A DNA stretch of 7,914 bases from a bacterium CG2_30_54_10 (GTDB taxonomy: Bacteria > Muiribacteriota > Ozemobacteria > Ozemobacterales > Ozemobacteraceae), in contig MNYA01000376.1 of NCBI GenBank assembly GCA_001872985.1, forward strand, positions 1 to 7,914, written 5' to 3'. The notes below the pieces were generated by a model that worked only from the letters and a program-made list of their open reading frames with translations, was not told where the DNA came from and ran no database searches. Both the position numbers and the translations under genes were made by a program. This document shows positions 1-6,028 of this stretch, piece after piece (positions within the stretch are counted from its first letter, which is position 1; the number at the start of each line of letters is the position of its first letter).

Positions 1-15
1 GGAATCATTGACCTG

Positions 16-155
16 CCGCCTACCGCTCACCGCCTACCGCCTACCGCCTACCGCTCACCGCCTACCGCCTACCGCTCACCGCCTGCCGCCTACCGCTCAC
101 CGCCTGCCGCTCACCGCCTGCCGCCTACCGCCTGCCGCCTACCAGTTACCCGCTA
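16..155. repeat. Heptanucleotide tandem array, 18 clean copies plus degenerate edge
   Basis: On the plus strand, positions 16-141 are 18 consecutive 7-base units of three types: A = CCGCCTA, B = CCGCTCA, C = CCGCCTG. Two or more degenerate units (142-148 and 149-155) continue into the end of the M16 peptidase gene, whose TAG stop (155-153) is itself the head of a degenerate unit. On the minus strand, which is the mRNA sense of the upstream gene, the units read TAGGCGG, TGAGCGG and CAGGCGG. Two of the three therefore contain a stop codon, and the GG doublets recur every few bases. The array starts at about position 16; bases 1-15 look unique. No gene is visible in 1-152. Confidence 0.93.
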
Positions 156-2798
156 CCGGCTTACTGCAGCGGGCCCTGTAATCGCGAGCACCGCCTTATC
201 AGGGGAGAGGTAGGTTCGTGCAACCCTTTTCATATCCTCTACGGTTACCGCCTTGAGTTCGTCGAGGTAACCACTGTCATAAGCAAATCCGGCGCCGATC
301 GATTCGAACCATGCCAGATAATGCGCGATCCGTGCGGATTCAGCGTGTTCGAGGGCAAACTGGCCGGATACATACGCCACTGCTCGATCCAGTTCCGGCC
401 GATCGACACCGTTTTCGGAGATATCGCGAATTTCAGCCAAGACCATTTCCGTCACCTTGTCCACTGCCCCGGGGTCCGTTCCGATTATCGCGCAGAATGC
501 GCCGCCATCAACTCGCGACGGGAAAACCCCTTGGGTCGCATAAGCCAGAGAAGCCTGATTCCGGATTTTTCGGAAAAGGCGGGCGCTCATCCCGCCACCG
601 AACAGGGCGTTGAGCACCTTCATCGCCGCATAGTCCGAATGTCCGATGCCAGGACCAAGCCAGCCAAGACACACCATTGCCTGCTTTTTCTTTCGCTTAT
701 CCTGAACCCTGACAAAACTACTCACAGGTTGAATGGCCGCCCTTGTCACGGCAATGGCTTCGGCTTCCGCTTCCGCTTCCGCTTCCACCTCTGTCATCGT
801 CGTGGCGCGTGCCTCCCCTTCCGCCTCTGCCATGGCCATCTCCTCCGCCCCGGTTCCGGGAAAGCCGAAGTGGATCGATGCGAGCTTTACCGCCTCGTCG
901 GCATCCAGATCTCCTACGACGGAAAGAACCATCCGCCCCGGAGTAAACCAATGGGTGTGGAAATCCCTCAAATCCTGGGTGGTAATGGAGGCAACGTCTT
1001 CCTGCGTCCCCAAAACGTAGTTGGCATACGGATGGCCTTTGTACAAGTTCGAGTGGAAAAGACGCCAGGTGTTCTCGAACATGTTGTCGGGTACCGACTT
1101 CAGCCTCGCAAGCACTTTCGACTTCTCGACCTTGAATGCATCGGAAGGAAAAGTCGGGTTCCGCGTCAAATCAGCCAGAATCGCGATTGCTTCAGCAGCG
1201 CGTTTCGCCGGGACACTCAGCGAAATCCTCAGGAAATCAGGCTCTGATGATGGAGACAGCTCGGCGCCGATTGCCTCGATGTCCCAGAGTGTCCGCATTC
1301 CTTCGCGGTGGGTTGTTCCCTTGAAAAGCATCTCAGAGGTCAGGTTGCTTACCCCCGTTTTCCCTGGATTATCACGGCGTGCCCCGGCGTCGATCGCCAG
1401 GCAAGCACCGATCAGGCCTGTTCCGCGGATCCGGCGGTGGATCAGGCGCATACCATTTCCCAGCAGAAACTTTCGCGTATCGGGGGGAACGGCCTTTCCA
1501 GGTTCGGCCTGGATTTCGACGGCATCGGGCTTTGGCCCAAGAAGAACCAAAACAAAACCTTCCTTTGCAAAAAAGGTGTTGGCCAGTGTCTGCAATTGCC
1601 CGGAAGTCACCCCCCTCATGGTTTCGAGATAGCGCTTTTCCTCATCAAGCGCTTTCTGGACGATGGCCTCGCCCAGAATCTCGGCTTTCCCCTCAGCGGT
1701 CTCAGCCGAGCGAATATAGAGGCTCTCGAGATAATCCTTGGCTTTTTGCAATTCGCTCTGTGGAACCGGCTCATCAATGAGACGCTTGATCTCCTCGCGT
1801 ATTCCCGAAAGGACTTTGCTTTCATCGGATGGGTCATACTCGGCGCGGATGATGAACATCCCATCGTCTACAAGGGAAATCTGGCACGCTGAAATCGACG
1901 TAACCAGCGAAGACCGCTCTTTGAGAGCGATCGATAATCGGCTGGAGCGCCCCATTCCGAGGATCACCTCCAAAAGCACCAGACCACGGGTTTCAACGGC
2001 CCTGGCGTGCGAAACCGTTCGGAAAGCCATTTGAAGGTAACCGCGGTCGACTTCCATTTCCTTGCGGATGATCTTCGGCTCCGTGGTTGGTGGTTCGGCC
2101 CGCAAGAGGCTCGCAGGAAGTTCCTTCGGCGGAATATCGCCGTAGAGCTCTTCCAGTTTCTTGACGATTGCCTTTGAATCGACATCCCCCACCACCAGGA
2201 TTGCCATGTTTTTCGGAACGTACCAGCTCGAAAAAAAAGCCATCATTGCCTCGGGAGAGATCCCGGCCCGGACGGCTTCCACCGAGCCCAGCGTCGGGCG
2301 CCCATAAGGGTGGACGGTGAACATCGTTTTGCAGACAATGTCCCAGAGAACGCGATTCGGGGTATCCTTCGAACGCTTGATCTCCTCGAGGATGACCGAT
2401 CGTTCCGAATCTATTGCTTCCTTTTTGAGCGTGGAATTTCTGAAAACATCGGCATGAATATCGAGAGCCTTGAAAATGTGCCGGCTTTCGCAGGAAATGT
2501 AATAGTGGGTGTAGTCGATCGATGTCCCGGCATTGGTTCGTCCACCGAATCCTTCGATCTCGGCTGCTATCTGACCCGGGCCGCGTTTAGGGGTTCCTTT
2601 GAAGAGCGTGTGCTCCAAAAAATGGGCTATTCCGCTCACCGCATCGGTTTCCAGACGACTGCCTACACCGAACCAGACGTCGGTGACCGCCAGGGGGGCG
2701 GTGTGATCTTCTTTGACAACGATCGTGAGCCCATTCGGAAGAGTTTTCACGGTCATCGGTTCCCATGAGAATTCGCCTATTGGAAGTGACGCCATCAC
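153..2798 (-). CDS. Two-domain M16 family zinc metallopeptidase (pitrilysin/processing-peptidase-like)
   Basis: This predicted zinc endopeptidase of the inverzincin (M16) clan probably degrades or processes peptides in the cytoplasm, since no signal peptide is visible. The N-terminal half carries the inverted zinc motif HFLEH (His59, Glu62, His63), and the distal ligand is probably Glu139 in ILEEI. The C-terminal half repeats the fold, but the equivalent site (about 485-489, NLTSE) has lost all ligands, as is usual for the inactive partner domain. That half does supply the Arg/Tyr substrate-binding signature, SARLF at 738-742 and LAY ending at Tyr753. The length of 881 residues fits a fused pair of M16 domains. 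A low-complexity Glu/Ala-rich insert at about 650-688 is unusual. The start is GTG at 2798 or ATG at 2795, since AGGTGG at 2810-2805 could serve either. A terminator and a 146-base gap separate it from the operon upstream. The fold assignment is secure; the substrate is unknown. Confidence 0.93.
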   Translation of the reverse strand: MMASLPIGEFSWEPMTVKTLPNGLTIVVKEDHTAPLAVTDVWFGVGSRLETDAVSGIAHFLEHTLFKGTPKRGPGQIAAEIEGFGGRTNAGTSIDYTHYYISCESRHIFKALDIHADVFRNSTLKKEAIDSERSVILEEIKRSKDTPNRVLWDIVCKTMFTVHPYGRPTLGSVEAVRAGISPEAMMAFFSSWYVPKNMAILVVGDVDSKAIVKKLEELYGDIPPKELPASLLRAEPPTTEPKIIRKEMEVDRGYLQMAFRTVSHARAVETRGLVLLEVILGMGRSSRLSIALKERSSLVTSISACQISLVDDGMFIIRAEYDPSDESKVLSGIREEIKRLIDEPVPQSELQKAKDYLESLYIRSAETAEGKAEILGEAIVQKALDEEKRYLETMRGVTSGQLQTLANTFFAKEGFVLVLLGPKPDAVEIQAEPGKAVPPDTRKFLLGNGMRLIHRRIRGTGLIGACLAIDAGARRDNPGKTGVSNLTSEMLFKGTTHREGMRTLWDIEAIGAELSPSSEPDFLRISLSVPAKRAAEAIAILADLTRNPTFPSDAFKVEKSKVLARLKSVPDNMFENTWRLFHSNLYKGHPYANYVLGTQEDVASITTQDLRDFHTHWFTPGRMVLSVVGDLDADEAVKLASIHFGFPGTGAEEMAMAEAEGEARATTMTEVEAEAEAEAEAIAVTRAAIQPVSSFVRVQDKRKKKQAMVCLGWLGPGIGHSDYAAMKVLNALFGGGMSARLFRKIRNQASLAYATQGVFPSRVDGGAFCAIIGTDPGAVDKVTEMVLAEIRDISENGVDRPELDRAVAYVSGQFALEHAESARIAHYLAWFESIGAGFAYDSGYLDELKAVTVEDMKRVARTYLSPDKAVLAITGPAAVSR
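735..851 (-). repeat. In-gene hexamer repeat coding for a Glu-Ala insert in the M16 peptidase
   Basis: Five consecutive hexamers (GCTTCG once, then GCTTCC four times on the plus strand, 757-786) encode five Glu-Ala dipeptides at residues 672-681. The flanking sequence from about 735 to 851 shows decayed versions of the same six-base, two-residue rhythm, with Ala at nearly every second position. This suggests an older, longer expansion. Because the unit is six bases, copy-number changes would keep the reading frame. The insert sits in the C-terminal M16 domain, just before a lysine-rich stretch (residues 701-705). Confidence 0.85.
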
Positions 2799-2944
2799 AA
2801 TAATCCACCTTTGAAGTGATAAAAGTTGCTACCCGCGATTGTAAAAAAGGGAGTAGGATTTAGGGATTAGGGAAAAGCCTGCTACAATCGGAAATTAAAC
2901 CCATACAAACCACAAAATTCCATGTGCTTTGTATGTAACTTCTC
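2799..2944. other. Intergenic region between operon terminator and M16 peptidase gene
   Basis: This gene gap contains the probable ribosome binding site of the peptidase (minus strand AGGTGG, 2810-2805), a 34-bp imperfect palindrome listed separately, and a short run resembling two units of a GGGATTA-type heptamer (about 2856-2872, plus strand). A weak sigma70-like pair on the minus strand, TTTACA (2845-2840) and TATCAC (2821-2816), has an 18-base spacer. It would place the transcript start almost on the ribosome binding site, so I do not call it a promoter. No small gene was recognised here. Confidence 0.6.
2902..2935. promoter_or_regulatory. 34-bp imperfect inverted repeat, candidate operator or leader hairpin
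   Basis: The plus-strand left arm CATACAAACCACA (2902-2914) and right arm TGTGCTTTGTATG (2923-2935) pair at 12 of 13 positions, around an 8-base centre. The outer eight bases on each side are perfect. It lies 9 bases beyond the T-tract of the operon terminator and about 100 bases before the M16 start codon, where a regulator site or a 5'-UTR hairpin could act. No run of T follows it on the minus strand, so it does not look like a standard terminator in that direction. The function is inferred; the symmetry itself is plain in the sequence. Confidence 0.6.
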
Positions 2945-2972
2945 AAAAAAGGGGGGCGCTTTGCGCCCTCCG
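2945..2972 (-). terminator. Rho-independent terminator of the amidohydrolase operon
   Basis: Read on the minus strand, GGGCGC (2968-2963), loop AAA, and GCGCCC (2959-2954) form a perfect GC-rich 6-bp stem. After one A/C mismatch the stem can be extended by two more G-C pairs. It is followed immediately by six T residues (2950-2945). It lies about 80 bases after the amidohydrolase stop codon and ends the minus-strand operon before the M16 peptidase gene. The 3' UTR between the stop and this hairpin (2973-3051) shows no recognisable gene. Confidence 0.85.
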
Positions 2973-3051
2973 GTCTGCCTTCACTCTTCCCCCGACTTGT
3001 TGAGATGATACCTTTGTATAACACCATCCGTTAAGTTTTTTTACCTTGCTG

Positions 3052-4347
3052 TTACTTTCCGGGGGCAAGCGGAAGGAACGGGAAACAAACCACTTGCTCG
3101 AGCTTGTTTTCAATTCGGTCCAGGAGTTGAAATGGCCTTCCCATGAGGATCTTGGGCCGATCATCCGCGAGGATCTCGGTATACTGGCTGCTGTCCAGCG
3201 TGCAGAGGCTTCGGAATCGCTCATCCCCGTAAACAAGTCCCCCCTTGTGTAAGACCATGCCGATCGTCCCCGTTTTGAGCGAAAAGAAACTTTCCATCGG
3301 GTTCTGGAGCGTGTCTTCGAATACCAGAAGATTCGCGAGCTTTCCAGGGGCAAGCGATCCGGACGCCTTGTCGACCCCCAGCATCTCGGCCGGTATGCTG
3401 GTTGCCATGCGGATTAGAGCTTCATCCGTCAGGCGGCCGTTAAGTTTCTCCCGCGAGAAACGTCGGGCCTCCCGCAGGTTGTCGAAAAGAATTCCGGGGC
3501 TGGCCAACGCCCGATCGGTACCGATAGCAATCCTGATGTTGGAATCCAGGAACCTCTCAATTGGCGGCTGAGAGCGGAAAACCGCGGCACACGAACACGG
3601 GCACCAGACCACCGACGCCTTGCGTGACGCCACCATTTCGATCTGGGTGGGGCCGAGGTTGAGGGCATTGATCAAAACTGTATTTTCGCCAAGGGCGCCA
3701 AGTCTGTTGAGATTTTCGCACTCCTCGATAAGTTCCTGGGAGAAGCCTTCCCCTAAGTGAACGATGAAGGGAAGGAGCCCTCGGGATTGGCTGAATTCCT
3801 TCTGAATGCCCTGGCCCCACTCATGGCGCTGAGCGGAAACCGAGTGGGCAAGGAAGTAATTTTCAAGAAGCGTGATTTGCGGCATTCCCATGAATGTGGT
3901 TGCGATCTCACGGGGAAAATGATCCGAAACCAGGGTCACTCCAGAAAGGATATTGCGGTAGATCCCGAGGGAATAGAGGTCGGCAGCCGAAAGTTTCTGC
4001 ATTTGCTCGCGGGCTTTGGACTTCTTGAATTCAGCTTCCCATTCATGCCATGTCTGGCAGGCCCGTTCGGGGCTCTGGTGAGAATCGGGGCTCTCGTGAG
4101 TACCGGGGCTCTCGTAGGGAAAGGAGTCGACCAGATGGTCATGCGCGTTCAGCAATCCTGGAAAGATGAGGTATCCCCGAAGGTCGATGTCTATGTCAAT
4201 GTTCCGGGTCGGCTTTTCCCCGGGTGCGAATATCTGTAGAATGGAATCATTCTCTATCAGCAGGTCTCCGGGGGCGATTCGCATTTGCGGATCGAGGATC
4301 CGCCCGTTGCGCAGTAGTTTCAGCACATTCACATATTCGCTATTCAA
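3052..4347 (-). CDS. Amidohydrolase superfamily protein (ATZ/TRZ, cytosine-deaminase-like type) with altered active site
   Basis: This is a metal-dependent hydrolase or deaminase with the usual composite-domain N-terminus (residues 8-65) leading into a TIM-barrel. The motif NAHDH gives metal ligands His69 and His71; HLGE gives His197 and Glu200; GTD gives Asp278. The strand-6 motif, normally a His (LIHxxxL), reads LINALNL with Asn227. In cytosine deaminase the corresponding His acts in catalysis, so the chemistry may differ. The C-terminal SLAPGKLANLLVF (331-343) is typical of the family. About 55 residues beyond the small beta domain (from about 377) are unassigned. Three hexapeptide repeats follow the HxH loop. 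The start is taken as TTG at 4347 because it overlaps the PocR stop as TTGA; GTG codons at residues 6 and 8 are alternatives, and none has a strong ribosome binding site. It is the last gene before the terminator. The substrate cannot be read from sequence. Confidence 0.85.
   Translation of the reverse strand: MNSEYVNVLKLLRNGRILDPQMRIAPGDLLIENDSILQIFAPGEKPTRNIDIDIDLRGYLIFPGLLNAHDHLVDSFPYESPGTHESPDSHQSPERACQTWHEWEAEFKKSKAREQMQKLSAADLYSLGIYRNILSGVTLVSDHFPREIATTFMGMPQITLLENYFLAHSVSAQRHEWGQGIQKEFSQSRGLLPFIVHLGEGFSQELIEECENLNRLGALGENTVLINALNLGPTQIEMVASRKASVVWCPCSCAAVFRSQPPIERFLDSNIRIAIGTDRALASPGILFDNLREARRFSREKLNGRLTDEALIRMATSIPAEMLGVDKASGSLAPGKLANLLVFEDTLQNPMESFFSLKTGTIGMVLHKGGLVYGDERFRSLCTLDSSQYTEILADDRPKILMGRPFQLLDRIENKLEQVVCFPFLPLAPGK
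4067..4120 (-). repeat. Three 18-bp tandem repeats inside the amidohydrolase gene
   Basis: Three consecutive 18-base units (4067-4084, 4085-4102, 4103-4120) share the plus-strand core CGGGGCTCT. They encode the hexapeptides YESPGT, HESPDS and HQSPER, at residues 78-95 and frame-neutral. The repeat sits a few residues after the metal-binding HDH, in the loop following barrel strand 1, which in this superfamily borders the active-site mouth. Confidence 0.85.
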
Positions 4348-4955
4348 ATATTGCCGAAGGTTCGAAATTCCTTCTTCATCTCGCGGAAGAATTCAGGCCA
4401 TGTTTTTCCGGAAAAGGCCATTCGGGCAAAATTATCGGCGAGTTTTTCAAGAAACTCCATGAAGGTCTCCCTCTGGAAATCAGGTCTGAGGTATCGAACC
4501 TTTTGGAAACTCCGATAAAAGTTTTCCGGGTCTTTGATCCCGACGGCCGCGAGAATATGGTCGAAAAAAACCTCGGTTTCAAACCGGCTTGAAAGCTGCT
4601 GTGGAAGAATCTGAGACCCTAGGAGTGTGCCGACCATTTCTCCCCTGAACCCGATGGGAGCGGCGAAAACCAGAAAACCGGCGTAGCAGACGTTCACGAA
4701 AGGCACCTTCCGACGGAGAAGCCGGTCCTCGATGTTCTTGTAAGTCCGGCGGCAGCGTTGCCGGCCACGTTCCGTTCCCCGAATGATGCTGCATGGGCCA
4801 TGAAAATAATCTGTTTTCACGACAACTTCGCCGGTAGATGATCTGAGAGAGAGCGCTATCCCGGTAAGTTGCTCGAATTTCTGGAGCAGGTGAGGAACCT
4901 GACCATGCTGAAAGGTAACCGTCGAATTTACGTTCAAATCAATTTTGCTGTTCAT
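4344..4955 (-). CDS. Stand-alone PocR-type ligand-binding sensor domain protein
   Basis: This 203-residue protein matches the PocR sensory domain, a PAS-like fold known from the propanediol regulator PocR and proposed to bind small hydrocarbon derivatives. The features seen are QKFEQLTGIALSLRSSTGE (25-43), Cys55 in GPCSII, Cys68 in RQRCRR, and Cys90 in VCYAGFLVFAAPI, followed by GEMVGTLLGSQIL (105-117). The family usually has Cys-His at the third site; here it is Cys90-Tyr91. Unlike typical PocR proteins there is no helix-turn-helix, kinase or GGDEF domain: after the sensor comes only a helical, charged C-terminus (about 145-203). The ATG overlaps the dehydrogenase stop as ATGA, and its own stop overlaps the amidohydrolase start as TTGA, so it is embedded between two enzymes. 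A ligand-sensing partner or allosteric subunit is one possible role, by inference only. Confidence 0.85.
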   Translation of the reverse strand: MNSKIDLNVNSTVTFQHGQVPHLLQKFEQLTGIALSLRSSTGEVVVKTDYFHGPCSIIRGTERGRQRCRRTYKNIEDRLLRRKVPFVNVCYAGFLVFAAPIGFRGEMVGTLLGSQILPQQLSSRFETEVFFDHILAAVGIKDPENFYRSFQKVRYLRPDFQRETFMEFLEKLADNFARMAFSGKTWPEFFREMKKEFRTFGNI

Positions 4956-6028
4956 TGTTTTCCTGGAAGAAAATTGCGTCGGACATCCCTTATAAGCCGG
5001 AGGCGCTCATTTGCCCATTGTTTCGCAGCCATGCTCGTGGGGATGTTCTTTTCCCGGGAAATTCTAAGAATAGTTTGAATGCTCGAGAACAATTTGCTTA
5101 CCTTGAGATTCGCCGTTGTCTCGTCGTACCCATGAAGTTCTTCGGCCGCGTTTATCATACCACCGGCGTTGATTACGAGATCGGGGGCGTAGACAATTCC
5201 TTTGGCGTGCATCATTTCGCCGACCCGGTCGGATTCGAGCTGGTTATTCGCCGAGCCGGCGACAATTCCGGCTTTCAATGAAGCCAACGTTTTTTCGGTC
5301 AGGATGCCGGAGCGGGCACAAGGGGAAAATACATCGCAATCTACGCCGAAAATTTTCTCAGGTTCGACCACCTCAACTGTTAGAGCCTTTTGCGCTCTCT
5401 GGATCCTTGATTCATCAATGTCCGAAACAATCAGCCTCGCCCCATCCCTGGAAAGCAGGCGGGCAAGCTCCAGGCCCACCGAACCAACACCCTGGATCGC
5501 AACCGTCCGGTTGCGAAGGAAACAGGTTCCATGGACTGCTTCCATGCAGGCCTGGATGCCTCGAAAAACTCCGAATGCGCCCTTGATCGCCGGATCCCCG
5601 CTGCCGCCCTTCCGCTTGTTCAAACCGACCACATACCGGGTTTCCTGGGCGATGATGTCCATGTCTTCGACAGTGGTTCCTGCGTCCTCACCGATTATGA
5701 TGCGACCGCACAGGCTTTGTACATGCCGCCCGAAAGCTCGTAGAACCGCCTCAGACTTCTCCCGCTTGGGATCGCAGAGTATGATAGCGCTTCCTCCGCC
5801 AAGATTGAGACCAGCCGCCGAAGCCTTCAAGGTCATGGTCTGGCTGAGCCTGAGAGCGTCGGATACTGCTTCCGTATCCGACGGATATTGATCGATGCGA
5901 AGCCCGCCCATTGCAGGCCCGAGGGTTGTGTCATGGATAACGATAACAGCTTTCAGGCCCGAGATGCTGTCATGGCAAAGCAAAATTTCTTCGCAATCTG
6001 TCTTTTCCATCAACTCGAGAATGCTCAT
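4952..6028 (-). CDS. Leucine/phenylalanine/valine dehydrogenase-like protein lacking the catalytic Lys80
   Basis: This 358-residue member of the Glu/Leu/Phe/Val dehydrogenase family would normally carry out NAD-dependent oxidative deamination of an amino acid to its 2-oxo acid in the cytosol. Numbering matches Bacillus-type leucine dehydrogenase without gaps at the key sites. Lys68 (MTLK, carboxylate binding) and Asp115 (GED) are present. The signature GLNLGGGK, however, reads GLNLGGGS, giving Ser80 instead of the catalytic lysine. The Rossmann motif GVGSVG (180-185) and the AGSANNQL motif (257-264) are intact, so dinucleotide binding is expected. Pocket residues also differ: Met40, Gly113, Met291 and Ala294. 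I chose ATG at 6028 because homology starts there (MSILELMEK), it overlaps the ptb stop as ATGA and GGGAG precedes it. An upstream in-frame start at 6154 would run deep into the preceding gene. It may be an enzyme with altered chemistry, an imine reductase-like variant, or a regulator. Confidence 0.88.
   Translation of the reverse strand: MSILELMEKTDCEEILLCHDSISGLKAVIVIHDTTLGPAMGGLRIDQYPSDTEAVSDALRLSQTMTLKASAAGLNLGGGSAIILCDPKREKSEAVLRAFGRHVQSLCGRIIIGEDAGTTVEDMDIIAQETRYVVGLNKRKGGSGDPAIKGAFGVFRGIQACMEAVHGTCFLRNRTVAIQGVGSVGLELARLLSRDGARLIVSDIDESRIQRAQKALTVEVVEPEKIFGVDCDVFSPCARSGILTEKTLASLKAGIVAGSANNQLESDRVGEMMHAKGIVYAPDLVINAGGMINAAEELHGYDETTANLKVSKLFSSIQTILRISREKNIPTSMAAKQWANERLRLIRDVRRNFLPGKQ

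Noticed and set aside
16..141. CRISPR array or regular spaced repeat
   Set aside because: Units are 7 bases and directly adjacent, with no spacers, so this is a simple tandem repeat.
485..1030. Loss of zinc ligands in the second M16 domain as evidence of a dead peptidase
   Set aside because: In two-domain M16 enzymes the C-terminal domain is normally inactive. The active site in the N-terminal half is intact and the Arg/Tyr signature is present.
321..1247. Long plus-strand open frame antisense to the M16 gene
   Set aside because: It is a shadow of the peptidase gene on the other strand. Its translation has biased, low-information composition and no recognisable domain, whereas the minus-strand frame has clear M16 motifs throughout.
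2816..2845. Possible sigma70 promoter for the M16 gene (TTTACA, 18-base spacer, TATCAC)
   Set aside because: The match is weak and would start the transcript almost on the ribosome binding site. AT-rich gaps give such matches by chance.
2943..3353. 136-residue minus-strand frame overlapping the amidohydrolase 3' end
   Set aside because: It is an out-of-frame shadow of the amidohydrolase extended into the 3' UTR and terminator, and its translation has no recognisable motif.
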